Origin: FLUQ01 sp031551515
Lineage (GTDB): Bacteria; Desulfobacterota; Desulfovibrionia; Desulfovibrionales; Desulfovibrionaceae
Length of the DNA: 20,975 nt
Reading direction: 5' to 3'
NCBI GenBank assembly: GCA_031551515.1
Contig: JAVBNL010000079.1
Coordinates: 1-20,975 of the forward strand
Each line of letters opens with the position of its first letter. Within the stretch, counting starts at the first letter, position 1. The notes under the pieces were generated by a model. That model saw nothing but the letters and a program-made list of their open reading frames with translations. It was not told the DNA's origin and made no database searches. Of this stretch, positions 1-7,524 are shown piece after piece. The position numbers and the translations under genes are program-made.

Positions 1-2
1 TT

Positions 3-458
3 ATGGGAATCAAGGCACAAAGCTTAGCTCACACAAAGTGGTTGTGCAAGTATCACATCGTATTCTCGCCGAAATACAGAAGGAAAATAATATTTGCTGC
101 CATCCGCAAAAATATAGGCGAGATCTTACGAGATCTGTGCAAATACAAAGGCGTTGAAATTTTGGAAGGGCACCTCATGCCGGATCACGTGCACATGCTG
201 GTGAGTGTCCCGCCAAAAATCAGCGTGTCGAGTTTTATGGGGTACCTGAAGGGCAAGAGTTCATTGATGATTTTTGATAAACACGCAAACTTGAAATACA
301 AGTTCGGCAACAGAAAGTTTTGGGCCGAAGGATACTATGTGAGTACAGTGGGGCTTAACGAAGCTACGATCAAAAAATACATCCAGCAGCAGGAGAAGCA
401 TGACATCATGCAAGACAAGATGAGTACTCGAGAGCACGCTGACCCCTTCAAGGGGTAG
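3..458 (+). CDS. tnpA: IS200/IS605 family Y1 transposase TnpA
   Basis: A 151-residue HUH-type single-strand transposase, the usual length for the family. The HUH pair is visible as H62-V-H64 in the motif MPDHVHML. The catalytic tyrosine is expected at Y126 in the segment IKKYIQQQ, followed by the typical EKHD. The segment KFWAEGYYVSTVG (106-116) is also characteristic. The enzyme cuts and rejoins single-stranded DNA at hairpin-bearing ends during replication. It appears intact. The upstream context, including any ribosome binding site, is cut off by the window start, so the start at base 3 is the first ATG available rather than a proven start. No TnpB/IscB partner is seen downstream, so this is an IS200-like, tnpA-only arrangement as far as visible. 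Confidence 0.93.
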   Translation: MGIKAQSLAHTKWLCKYHIVFSPKYRRKIIFAAIRKNIGEILRDLCKYKGVEILEGHLMPDHVHMLVSVPPKISVSSFMGYLKGKSSLMIFDKHANLKYKFGNRKFWAEGYYVSTVGLNEATIKKYIQQQEKHDIMQDKMSTREHADPFKG

Positions 459-496
459 CCAAGGCGACAAAGGCACTGGGCTTGAACAAAGTGAAA

Positions 497-519
497 GCCA
501 GCGCCATTTAGGCGCTGGC
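497..519 (+). repeat. Perfect 9-bp hairpin in the IS200-type 3' region
   Basis: Arms gccagcgcc (497-505) and ggcgctggc (511-519) enclose the loop attta. The hairpin lies between the transposase stop and the terminal hairpin. A smaller 4-bp hairpin (gccc/gggc, 529-541) sits between the two. Such structures in this position can be transposase recognition elements or RNA processing or termination signals; which applies cannot be decided from sequence alone. Confidence 0.6.
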
Positions 520-548
520 CGGTAATATGCCCTTATAGGGCTTGTGCA

Positions 549-578
549 AACCACCCGCTATGCGGGTGGTTTTGATTT
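549..578 (+). terminator. Right-end hairpin of the IS, with T-rich tail
   Basis: Arms aaccacccgc (549-558) and gcgggtggtt (562-571) form a perfect 10-bp stem with loop tat, followed by tttgattt. It fits both the subterminal right-end hairpin of an IS200/IS605 element and a rho-independent terminator for tnpA. The stem is symmetric enough that it could also affect transcripts arriving on the minus strand from the acyltransferase gene, although the minus-strand side lacks a T run. Confidence 0.6.
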
Positions 579-590
579 GCCCGCGTGGGG

Positions 591-1433
591 TTATGAATGC
601 GCCTCGATTTCGGCCGCCACCGGGGGCAAGCCCCATTCGGTGACGTTTTTGGCGATAAAATCATAAACGGCGGCGTGTTCCGCCTTGCCGTTGCCCGATA
701 CGGTCATGGGTTCGCCGAAGCGTATGTTCACGGGTATTTCAGGGCTGACGCGTCCCTGGTCCTTGAACAGCCCGAAGCAGCCGTTCAGACCCCAAGCGTC
801 GGAACGCAGGGCCACGGGCACGATGGGAACGTTAGCCCGCCGGGCCAGTTTGACGCCCATGGAGTTGAAATGGCGCGGATCAAGGTGTTGCATGCGGGTG
901 CTTTGCGGAAAGATGATCATGGAAATGCCTTTCGCCAGGCGTTCCACGCCGCCTTCCATCACCGCGGTGAAGTCGGCGCGGGGGTCTTTGCGCTGCACGC
1001 TGACCGGGTCGCGGGACCGCATGACGTGGCAAAAAAACGGGTACGTAAGCAGGCTTTCTTTGACCACGAAAGATACGTTCATGTACGGCTGGATCAGGCC
1101 GGGCAGAATGAAGGCTTCCAGCGTGCTCATGTGGTTGCCGATGAATACGCAAGGGGCGTTCAGCTTCTTGTAGTGTTCCATGCCCTCAACGGTCACTTTC
1201 ACGCCGCAGCGTTCAAGGGCGTGCAGGGTTTCCAGGCTGGCCAGGATCCATTCGTTGTTGGTGAAAACGCCCGCTTTGACCTTGTTGGCGGCCCTGTTCA
1301 CAATGGAGCACATGGACCAGTAAAAGCTGAGGCTGGGGATCAGACGGCTGACGGCGCCTGTCTGGTTTTCCGCCGTGGTGTAACTGTCGCCGGGATACGG
1401 AGGCCAGGGAGAGGGCAGCGGCGTGGGGGTCAT
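591..1433 (-). CDS. PlsC-like lysophospholipid (1-acylglycerol-3-phosphate) acyltransferase
   Basis: This 280-residue protein belongs to the LPLAT/PlsC acyltransferase superfamily, which transfers an acyl chain to lysophosphatidate or related lysolipids at the inner membrane face. Motif I appears as NHMSTLE (H101, E106), an HX4E form instead of the usual HX4D. Motif III appears as FPQSTR (175-180), where FPEGTR is classical. Both deviate in the direction seen in some anaerobe PlsC-like proteins, so the fold assignment is firm but the acceptor is uncertain. The N-terminal ~30 residues are proline-rich, and no clear signal peptide is seen. The ATG overlaps the rarA stop by one base (TAATG), implying translational coupling. 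It is the last gene of the gcvT-rsmE-rarA cluster, and the IS200-type element sits right behind it. Confidence 0.85.
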   Translation of the reverse strand: MTPTPLPSPWPPYPGDSYTTAENQTGAVSRLIPSLSFYWSMCSIVNRAANKVKAGVFTNNEWILASLETLHALERCGVKVTVEGMEHYKKLNAPCVFIGNHMSTLEAFILPGLIQPYMNVSFVVKESLLTYPFFCHVMRSRDPVSVQRKDPRADFTAVMEGGVERLAKGISMIIFPQSTRMQHLDPRHFNSMGVKLARRANVPIVPVALRSDAWGLNGCFGLFKDQGRVSPEIPVNIRFGEPMTVSGNGKAEHAAVYDFIAKNVTEWGLPPVAAEIEAHS

Positions 1434-2653
1434 TATTTCGTTCCTTTTTTATCCATGAAGCGCTTCCACCAGTTGGAAAGGCGGCCTTCTTCCCCGTTTT
1501 CCTTGGGGTAGTAAAAGCGTTTGCCCGCAACCTCTTCCGGCAGGTATTCCTGGTCAACCCAGGCCTCGGGGAAGTTGTGCGGATATTGATACCCCTTGCC
1601 GTATCCCCATTGCCGGTGCAGTTGCGAGACCGCATTGCGCAGGTGCAGGGGCACGGCCTGCGGGCCGTTCATTTTTACTTCGCGCGCGGCATTGCCGTAT
1701 GCGGCATAGGCGGTGTTGCTCTTGCGGGCCAGGGCGAGATAGACTGTGGTTTCCGCCAGAGGGATGAAGCCTTCGGGCATGCCCACAAACTCCACGGCCT
1801 GCTGGCAGGCGACGGCCAGGGGCAGGGCCTGCGGGTCGGCCAGGCCCACGTCTTCCGAGGCGGAAAGAATCAGTCGGCGGCAGATAAAGCGGGGGTCTTC
1901 GCCGCCTTCAAGCAGGCAGGCGAGATAATAGAGCGCCGCATCCGGGTCGCTGCCGCGAATGGATTTGATCAGCGCGGAAGCCCGGTCGTAATGGCTGTCG
2001 CCGCTCTTGTCGTGGCGCATGACCAGCTCGGGCAGGGCTTCACGCAACGCGGCGGCGGTGTGTCGTTCAGGCGGCAGTGCGGCCGCGTATTCAATGAGGT
2101 TGAGCAGCACCCTGGCGTCGCCGCCCGACAGGGTGGCAAGCATATCAAGGCTTTCGTCGTCAAGGTTCACTTCTTGCGTTTGCGCGCCCTTGCGGGCCAG
2201 GTCCATCAGCTCTTTTTGCAGCAGAGGCCGCAGGCGAAGCACGTGAAGACGCGATAACAGCTGGGGCGTGACGCTGAATGAAGGATTTTCAGTGGTCGTG
2301 GCGATAAGGGTCAATTCGCCGCTTTCCAGTATGGGCAGAAAGAAGTCCTGCTGCGCTTTGGAGAAGCGGTGTAGCTCATCCAGAACCAGCACGTCGGTGC
2401 CCGTGAGCGTGCGGCGCAACTGGGTAAGGCCCGCTTCAGGCGCGCTGATGCGGGTGACTTTGCGGCCGTGGGTTTTGGCCAAAAGCAGCGCCAGCGTCGA
2501 CTTGCCGCAGCCGGGCGGGCCGAACAGCAGCAGGCTGGGCAGACGCTTGGCCCGCAGCAGGTTTTCGATCTTGGCCCGCACGTGCTCCTGCCCGACAAAA
2601 CCGGCTAGGTCGTCGGGCCGCAGGCGTTCGGGCAAAGGGGCTACGATGCTCAC
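1433..2653 (-). CDS. rarA: Replication-associated recombination protein A (RarA/MgsA), AAA+ ATPase
   Basis: This 406-residue protein is slightly shorter than the roughly 440-450 of enterobacterial RarA. The clamp-loader-like AAA+ core is complete: Walker A GPPGCGKS (45-52), Walker B VLVLDE followed by LHRF (88-96), sensor 1 ATTENPSF (118-125) and the arginine-finger region SRLHVL (R135). The N-terminal LRPDDLAGFVGQEH is the hallmark of RarA/WRNIP1 proteins. RarA works at stalled or gapped replication forks with SSB and RecA. The start is GTG at 2653; only a weak purine-rich stretch precedes it. It sits 84 nt downstream of rsmE, across a hairpin, and overlaps the acyltransferase start. The C-terminal half carries the family's oligomerisation domain, with no sign of truncation. 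Confidence 0.95.
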   Translation of the reverse strand: MSIVAPLPERLRPDDLAGFVGQEHVRAKIENLLRAKRLPSLLLFGPPGCGKSTLALLLAKTHGRKVTRISAPEAGLTQLRRTLTGTDVLVLDELHRFSKAQQDFFLPILESGELTLIATTTENPSFSVTPQLLSRLHVLRLRPLLQKELMDLARKGAQTQEVNLDDESLDMLATLSGGDARVLLNLIEYAAALPPERHTAAALREALPELVMRHDKSGDSHYDRASALIKSIRGSDPDAALYYLACLLEGGEDPRFICRRLILSASEDVGLADPQALPLAVACQQAVEFVGMPEGFIPLAETTVYLALARKSNTAYAAYGNAAREVKMNGPQAVPLHLRNAVSQLHRQWGYGKGYQYPHNFPEAWVDQEYLPEEVAGKRFYYPKENGEEGRLSNWWKRFMDKKGTK

Positions 2654-2687
2654 GGGGCAGTCTCTCTTCTTCTTCTTTCAAATTCCA

Positions 2688-2742
2688 AGTAGCGGTTTTG
2701 CTTGCCGCCTGACGACGCATCACGGCAAACAGAGCCGCTACT
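2688..2742 (-). repeat. Long imperfect hairpin spanning the rsmE stop and the rsmE-rarA spacer
   Basis: Outer arms agtagcgg (2688-2695) and ccgctact (2735-2742) and inner arms ttgccg (2702-2707) and cggcaa (2723-2728) form a two-part stem. The rsmE stop codon lies inside the outer arm. No T run follows on the minus strand, so it is unlikely to be a strong rho-independent terminator. It may protect the rsmE mRNA 3' end or tune rarA expression. Confidence 0.5.
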
Positions 2743-3451
2743 GCCGGGACCACCAGGCAAGGCCGAGACACAGCAAGGCGGCCGTTTCCCAGCGCAGCAC
2801 GCGCCTGCCCAAGCTGAGGGGGTCGAACCCGGCATCACGCAAGGCGTGTACCTCCTGGTCCGTAAAGCCTCCTTCAGGCCCCAGCACAAACAGCGTGTCG
2901 CCGGAAGCGGCAAGATCGCCGCTTTGCAAAAGGGCGCCGCCGGTATCACCTTCCCACAGAATATAGCTTTTGGCAAAAGCGGCGCGGGCTTCGATCAGGT
3001 CGGGCACCCCGTGCGGCAGGGTGCGCAGTTCCGGCAGCCAGGGGTTGTTGCTTTGTTTCGCCCCGGCGGTCATCTGCGCCAACCAGCTTTCTTTGCCTTC
3101 AAGCGGAACCTTGCCCTGGCTGCGTGCCGCCTGCCAGAACCACAAACCGCCCGCTTCAAGCTCCACGGCTTTTTCCAGCAGCCAGCCGCGCCGCAACCCC
3201 TTGCCGTACCCAAGGGCCAGCGTGGCCCGCGAGGCGGGCTTTTCATGCAGCGTGATGCTTTCAGGCTCAAGATCAACGGTGTGCTTTGCCGTGGCCGTGA
3301 CGGTGAACAGGCCTTCACGGCCGCAGCCATCCAGCAGCCGGATGCGCTCTCCGGTCCTGATGCGCAATACCGCGACCAGGTGACGGGCCTCTTGGCCGGT
3401 CACCTGGTAAGGGGGATTCCATTTTTCAGATGGCAGAAAAAAAGTGTGCAT
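2738..3451 (-). CDS. rsmE: 16S rRNA m3U1498 methyltransferase RsmE
   Basis: A 237-residue SPOUT-class methyltransferase that uses SAM to methylate N3 of U1498 in 16S rRNA. The N-terminal PUA-like part reads as in the family (QEARHLVAVLRIRTGE, 20-35). The C-terminal trefoil-knot signatures are both present: GPEGGFTDQEV (191-201) and LGRRVLRWETAAL (214-226). Length is normal. The ATG lies 4 nt after the gcvT stop, with a short AAGG just before it, so it is probably translated by coupling to gcvT. The stop codon lies within a hairpin that separates it from rarA. RsmE with unrelated housekeeping genes is a common arrangement and gives no further functional hint. Confidence 0.95.
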   Translation of the reverse strand: MHTFFLPSEKWNPPYQVTGQEARHLVAVLRIRTGERIRLLDGCGREGLFTVTATAKHTVDLEPESITLHEKPASRATLALGYGKGLRRGWLLEKAVELEAGGLWFWQAARSQGKVPLEGKESWLAQMTAGAKQSNNPWLPELRTLPHGVPDLIEARAAFAKSYILWEGDTGGALLQSGDLAASGDTLFVLGPEGGFTDQEVHALRDAGFDPLSLGRRVLRWETAALLCLGLAWWSRQ

Positions 3452-3455
3452 GGCC

Positions 3456-4538
3456 TTATACTTTTACGCGGGCCGTTCCTTTGTCATAAAAAGGCAGACT
3501 CACCCTGGTCGCGGGCAGTTCGGTTTTAGCCGCCGTGATCAGGAAGGAGTCAGCATCGGCGTATTCTTTGCCGATATACGCAAGCGCGATGCTCTGCCCC
3601 AGCGAGGGGGCGAAAGAGCCGCTGGTCACGACGCCCACTTCTTTGCCGTCCAGAGTCACCACATCGTTGTGCCGCGCGCTGCGGCGGCAGGCGATGGAAA
3701 GAGGGACGAGCGATTCGCGCACGTCCTGTATTGCGGCTTTACCCACATAGTCGGCCTGCGAAGTCATCATGACGGCATAGCCCGCTTCCACCGGGGTGTG
3801 CTGTTCGTCAAGGTCTTGCCCGTAAAGGGGCAGGCCCGCTTCCAGGCGCAGGGTGTCGCGCGCGCCAAGGCCCGCCGCTTCCACATCCGGGTCGGCCAGG
3901 CAGGCTTCCCACAGCTTTTGGGTCTTTTCCCAGGGCACATACAGCTCATAGCCCAGTTCCCCGGTGTAGCCGGTGCGGCTGACCAGCAAAGGAGCGCCGT
4001 CAAATTCGCCCCTGGTTATGCCGAAATAGGGCAACTGCCGCCAGGGCCCGGGCAGAATGCGCTCCAGCGCGGCCAGCGAGGTGGGCCCCTGAATATCGAT
4101 TTTGCCGGTGGCGTCGGAGATGTCGGTGAAAGAGAGCTGCCCCGGCAAGCGCGAGCGGATGACCGCAAAATCGTTGTGGCGGCAAGCGCCGTTGACCACG
4201 AGCATGAATTCTTCTTCCGCTATGCGGCAAACGATCAGGTCATCAATGACGCCGCCTTTTTCGTTCAGCAGAAAACCGTAGCGGCACCGTTGCGGCTTCA
4301 ACGCTGTGGTGTCGACGGTGATGGTTTTGGCCAGCGCTTCCGCCGCGCCTGTGCCCTGAAGCAAAAATTCACCCATATGGGAAATATCGAAAACAGAGGT
4401 TTTCGCGCGGGTATGCATATGTTCGGCAATGATGCCCTTGGCGTACTGAATGGGCATATCCCAGCCGGCGAAGGGGGCCATTTTCGCTCCATGTTCTTTG
4501 TGCCAGGCACAAAGGGGAGTCTGGAGAAGCTCGGTCAT
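3456..4538 (-). CDS. gcvT: Aminomethyltransferase (glycine cleavage system T protein)
   Basis: With the start at 4538 the protein has 360 residues, the normal GcvT length. This ATG is preceded by AAGGAG with 6-nt spacing; an ATG 42 nt upstream in the same frame lacks such a site and would add residues the family does not have. Family signatures are clear: FAGWDMPIQY near the N terminus, GGVIDDLIV with the catalytic aspartate, SRTGYTGELGYEL, GARDTLRLEAGLPLYG, and the C-terminal GVVTSGSFAPSLG. The enzyme releases ammonia from the H-protein-bound aminomethyl group and passes the one-carbon unit to tetrahydrofolate. The genes for H and P proteins are not in the window. It is the first gene of a tight minus-strand group with rsmE, rarA and the acyltransferase. 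Confidence 0.95.
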   Translation of the reverse strand: MTELLQTPLCAWHKEHGAKMAPFAGWDMPIQYAKGIIAEHMHTRAKTSVFDISHMGEFLLQGTGAAEALAKTITVDTTALKPQRCRYGFLLNEKGGVIDDLIVCRIAEEEFMLVVNGACRHNDFAVIRSRLPGQLSFTDISDATGKIDIQGPTSLAALERILPGPWRQLPYFGITRGEFDGAPLLVSRTGYTGELGYELYVPWEKTQKLWEACLADPDVEAAGLGARDTLRLEAGLPLYGQDLDEQHTPVEAGYAVMMTSQADYVGKAAIQDVRESLVPLSIACRRSARHNDVVTLDGKEVGVVTSGSFAPSLGQSIALAYIGKEYADADSFLITAAKTELPATRVSLPFYDKGTARVKV

Positions 4539-4580
4539 GAAAAACTCCTTTGCCGCGATGTCGGTGTGTTCTTTTTTCAA

Positions 4581-4597
4581 TACGCGAATTTCGCGTA
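4581..4597. repeat. Palindrome upstream of gcvT
   Basis: Arms tacgcga (4581-4587) and tcgcgta (4591-4597) surround att. The palindrome lies between the 580-residue gene and gcvT, about 43 nt upstream of the gcvT start. There is no T run on the minus strand side, so an operator or small RNA hairpin is as likely as termination. Function not known. Confidence 0.4.
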
Positions 4598-4654
4598 AAG
4601 GTCATGCCTTTTCGCGTCAGGCGGAAGGGGGGCGGAAGGGGAAGGGCGGTTTTC

Positions 4655-6397
4655 TCAGCGTTGCTGCCCGCTAGAAGGGCCGCTGCGCTGCAAGGTATCC
4701 ATGCGCGCTTTGCGTATGGCTTTGAACTCGTCGATCAGGCTAACCAGCCTGCCGTATTGCTTTCTGATTTCCATGCCTTGCTTGCTGAGGGCGTCATCTT
4801 TTTTTTCTATATAGGTACGGCGCAAATAGGCGTCGTTCAGCACGGCTTCGCCTATGGTGATGATGTTGGCGACCAGCGTGTCGAAATAGCTGACGATCTC
4901 AAACTTCAGGTCGTGCAGGTTGGAGACCATTTCCCTGAGCATGGTCAGGTACGTTATGCGTTCGCCCTTGACGTTTCTGTCGCGCAGGTCTTCCAGCAGG
5001 CGGACTTTTCTTGCCTGTTGAATATAGTTGTATTTTTCAACGACCTCGTGATGCAGGTCGCGCAGGGAGTCAAAGGTTTCGTATTTTTCAGGATCGTGGA
5101 TGTATTTGTTGAAGATGCGGCTCAGGTTGCCGAAGAACTCATCGCCGTACCCGATAATGCGCCGCTGGCTTTTGGTCATCCAGGCATAGAGAAATTTAAG
5201 GCGTTTTTCGTCGGTATCCGTGTTCTCAACAATCTCATTGCGCTTATAGATGATACGCCCGGTGTATTCGCCGTGTACAATGTCGTTCAGCCGCAGGAAC
5301 ATGTTGGAGCTTTCTTTGAGGATGTTGACCACCTGGGCGGGTTCACCCGTCAGGGGGTGGACAAGCTCGTGCGACTCTACGGAAAGGGCGCGTTCCTGGC
5401 GGATGTTGTCCGGGTTGAATTTATGCTGGCGATACCGCACCCGGATGATGGCGACCCGTTTATCCGTGTCGACAAGGAATCCCTTCTTGTGCAGGAAAGC
5501 GAGGTCTTCGAGGTCTTTGTCCAGCGTTACCAGGGCGATTTTTTCCACTCTGGGATAGTGCGGGTTTTTGCCGTCGTTCCAGATGGTGGTCAGGGTTCTG
5601 TCGGACTGTCCCAGCACTCTGATTAAAAAGCGTTCGCCCATTTTGAACAGTCGCCGCGCGAACAGCGCCGCGGAGGTGCGGCGTTCGGAAACCACGGGGA
5701 AGCCGTACAGCTCCATCAGGTGTTGATATACAAAATACCGGTTGGCTTCGTACTGTTTGTTGTCGCCAACGGTGAATTTGTTGATGCGCAGCCCGTACCG
5801 CTTGATTTCCGTGTCAAGGTCGGAAGGAAACGATGCGTAAACCCCCGCCAGGTGAAAACACGGCTCTTCGGCGCATTCCGGATGCAGTGCGAGCACCTGT
5901 GCTCTGTCCATGGTCAGCAGATAGGGTAAAAGCGTCGGGTACAAAGCCAGGCTGGTGACGTCTTTTTTGCCGCACTGCTGGCGCAAAGGCTCGTGCAACG
6001 AGCGAGGCAGGCGGTTCAAGAGGGCTTGGGTGTTTCGCCCGAGAAGGCTGCTGTCGGATTGTTCCTGTCCCGGTATCCTGGGGGGGTAAAATGAGTCGTA
6101 CTGAAAGACTTCGTGGAAATAGTTGAGCGGCCGTTCAAAAGCCACCAGGCTGAAGCCGGGCAGCATTTTGTGTTCCCACATGTCGGCTTCGAACGAAGGC
6201 AACAGCTCGCGCGGCTCCAGCGGGGGGTAGTCGGCGACTTCGCAATAGGGTTTGAGCAGGCAGTAGCGGATATGGATAAAGTCCAGAAAAGACTTCAGAT
6301 CCGGCAAGGTGACCGGCAAGGGCATGGAGCCGAGCGACCATGCGTCCTCCCATGCCAGTTGCGACTTGGTGAAGGCTTTCTGCCAGGAGATCTTCAT
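4655..6397 (-). CDS. Conserved-looking hypothetical protein, 580 residues, helical C-terminal half
   Basis: I do not recognise this family. The 580-residue product is soluble-looking: no signal peptide, no membrane segment. The N-terminal part (about 30-110) is rich in aromatic residues and prolines. A central part (about 225-330) has alternating hydrophobic strands (for example FLIRVLG, VEKIALVTLDKDLE, KRVAIIRVRYR). From about residue 395 on it is charged and helical, with heptad-like spacing (445-565), suggesting coiled-coil or helical-bundle oligomerisation. No Walker motif, HTH or obvious catalytic triad was found. The ATG at 6397 has only a weak Shine-Dalgarno, so an internal start at residue 25 (MPLPVTL) is possible. 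It lies 116 nt upstream of gcvT on the same strand and may be read into it, but the spacer contains a palindrome. It is almost certainly a real gene, given its length and proteobacterial-like codon use. Confidence 0.75.
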   Translation of the reverse strand: MKISWQKAFTKSQLAWEDAWSLGSMPLPVTLPDLKSFLDFIHIRYCLLKPYCEVADYPPLEPRELLPSFEADMWEHKMLPGFSLVAFERPLNYFHEVFQYDSFYPPRIPGQEQSDSSLLGRNTQALLNRLPRSLHEPLRQQCGKKDVTSLALYPTLLPYLLTMDRAQVLALHPECAEEPCFHLAGVYASFPSDLDTEIKRYGLRINKFTVGDNKQYEANRYFVYQHLMELYGFPVVSERRTSAALFARRLFKMGERFLIRVLGQSDRTLTTIWNDGKNPHYPRVEKIALVTLDKDLEDLAFLHKKGFLVDTDKRVAIIRVRYRQHKFNPDNIRQERALSVESHELVHPLTGEPAQVVNILKESSNMFLRLNDIVHGEYTGRIIYKRNEIVENTDTDEKRLKFLYAWMTKSQRRIIGYGDEFFGNLSRIFNKYIHDPEKYETFDSLRDLHHEVVEKYNYIQQARKVRLLEDLRDRNVKGERITYLTMLREMVSNLHDLKFEIVSYFDTLVANIITIGEAVLNDAYLRRTYIEKKDDALSKQGMEIRKQYGRLVSLIDEFKAIRKARMDTLQRSGPSSGQQR

Positions 6398-6448
6398 GCC
6401 GTGCCCACAAATTCCGCTGAAGTGAATCCATACCGAGCTTCAAGATGA

Positions 6449-6482
6449 AGTATATACTTTTTCTAGAGAATTTCCACTATTA
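6449..6482 (-). promoter_or_regulatory. Possible promoter for the 580-residue gene
   Basis: On the minus strand a good -10 (TATACT, complement of 6449-6454) lies about 55 nt upstream of the start codon in an AT-rich spacer. The hexamer at 17-nt spacing (gtggaa) matches the -35 consensus poorly. The spacer is the only AT-rich break between the dehydrogenase gene and this gene, so a promoter here is plausible but unproven. Confidence 0.3.
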
Positions 6483-6502
6483 TCTTTGGGGGAAACAGGT
6501 GT

Positions 6503-7363
6503 TCACATATTTTTATCGTATATTTTGTTGATAACGCTGTAATCGGCTTCTTCATCTTTCCGTTCCATCAAGTGGAACAACTGGTAGGTCAGGGCGGACA
6601 GAGGCATGGGAATGCCCGCCGCTTCTTCCAACGCAATGCGTATATCCTTGCGCATCAAGGGCAGTTTGAATCCGGCGCTGTAGTCGCGGACGGCCATCTT
6701 TTTAAATTTGTTTTTGAACGCGGTCGAGCCGCCCGTGCTGGTGCTGATCACGTCATACAGCACGTCCAGGTCCAAGTTCATGTGCCGGGCGAAAGACAGA
6801 GCTTCCGCGGCGGCAAGTGTGTTGACGCTGACCAGCAGCTGGTTGACGGCTTTGACGGCTTTTCCCGCGCCCATGCCGCCCACCAGCACTACATTCGTGC
6901 CCATGACGCGCAGCACGGGAAGCGCATTGTCAAAAATTTCCTTTTGGCCGCCGCACATGATGGTGAGGGTGCCTTCTTCTGCGCCTTTGACCCCGCCGCT
7001 GACAGGTGCGTCCAAGCATTGCACGCCTTTGGCGGCAAGAAAATCCGCTACCTCTTTCATGCTGCGCGGCGCGCAAGAGGTCATTTCGATAAGCGTCGTG
7101 CCCGGGGCGATGCCCGCCGTCAGTTGCGGGTCAAGGAACAGCGCTTTGAGCTGGGCATCTTCCGGCACGATGGAGATGATATACGCAACGTCGCGCACTA
7201 CTTCCGCCACAGTGGGGGCCACAATGCCGCCCAGGGCAACGATGTCTTGCGCGGGGGCGGGGTTTTTGTGCACGGCGACCTTGACTGTATGGCCCGCCGC
7301 AGCCAGGCGTTTGGCCATGGGCAGCCCCATGTTGCCGAGTCCGATGAATCCGATGACAGCCAT
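6503..7363 (-). CDS. NAD(P)-dependent beta-hydroxyacid dehydrogenase (HIBADH / tartronate semialdehyde reductase family)
   Basis: At 286 residues this is the usual family length. The N-terminal Rossmann motif is GLGNMG (8-13). The substrate-binding signature is DAPVSGG (118-124). The catalytic lysine motif GxxxKxxN is present as G167, K171, N174. The closing KLPLMRKD segment (233-240) also fits. These enzymes interconvert a beta-hydroxyacid and the corresponding semialdehyde (3-hydroxyisobutyrate, tartronate semialdehyde/glycerate, and others); residue reading does not settle the substrate. AAAGGAA lies 5 nt before the ATG. It stands alone between a long inverted repeat behind thiC and the 580-residue gene, so it is probably transcribed separately from its own short upstream region (7364-7448). 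No pathway partner is adjacent, which leaves its physiological role open. Confidence 0.88.
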   Translation of the reverse strand: MAVIGFIGLGNMGLPMAKRLAAAGHTVKVAVHKNPAPAQDIVALGGIVAPTVAEVVRDVAYIISIVPEDAQLKALFLDPQLTAGIAPGTTLIEMTSCAPRSMKEVADFLAAKGVQCLDAPVSGGVKGAEEGTLTIMCGGQKEIFDNALPVLRVMGTNVVLVGGMGAGKAVKAVNQLLVSVNTLAAAEALSFARHMNLDLDVLYDVISTSTGGSTAFKNKFKKMAVRDYSAGFKLPLMRKDIRIALEEAAGIPMPLSALTYQLFHLMERKDEEADYSVINKIYDKNM

Positions 7364-7448
7364 GCGCGTTCCTTTTTGCGTTACAAGTGGGCTGGGTTAC
7401 ACAAAAGTAGATGAAAAAACCTTCGAATACAAGAAAGTATTAAAGAAG

Positions 7449-7523
7449 CAGAGGCTTGGGTTGAGCATCAGACAAGGGCCGCGAAGCGAGCCTGACGCAG
7501 TATCATGCCAACCCAAGCCTCTG
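7449..7523 (-). terminator. Long inverted repeat immediately after thiC, probable terminator or cruciform
   Basis: Perfect 15-bp arms, cagaggcttgggttg (7449-7463) and its complement (7509-7523), enclose 45 nt that can themselves fold partially (gcat/atgc and a GC-rich apex). The repeat starts 2 nt after the thiC stop codon on the minus strand and is followed there by a T-rich stretch (cttctttaatactttctt). This fits termination of the thiC transcript, although the loop is much longer than in a standard intrinsic terminator. Confidence 0.6.
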
Positions 7524-7524
7524 G

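Larger units (their letters stand above)
1..578 (+). mobile_element. IS200/IS605-type insertion sequence, right part
   Basis: The element comprises a Y1 transposase gene followed by about 120 nt of non-coding DNA with three hairpins, ending in a perfect 10-bp stem with a 3-nt loop (549-571). IS200/IS605 elements have no terminal inverted repeats; their ends are recognised as single-stranded hairpins, which fits this layout. The left end lies at or beyond the window edge because the start codon is at base 3. The right boundary is estimated from the last hairpin and its T-rich tail; the exact cleavage site cannot be fixed from this copy alone. The element abuts the 3' end of the acyltransferase gene, whose stop is only about 20 nt from the last hairpin. 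Confidence 0.75.

Noticed and set aside
4539..4580. Upstream ATG for GcvT at 4580
   Set aside because: No ribosome site, and 14 extra residues not typical of GcvT; the ATG at 4538 has AAGGAG at proper spacing.
3444..5626. Long plus-strand open frames opposite gcvT and the 580-residue gene
   Set aside because: They mirror minus-strand genes, have no recognisable motifs, and are typical antisense frames in GC-rich DNA.
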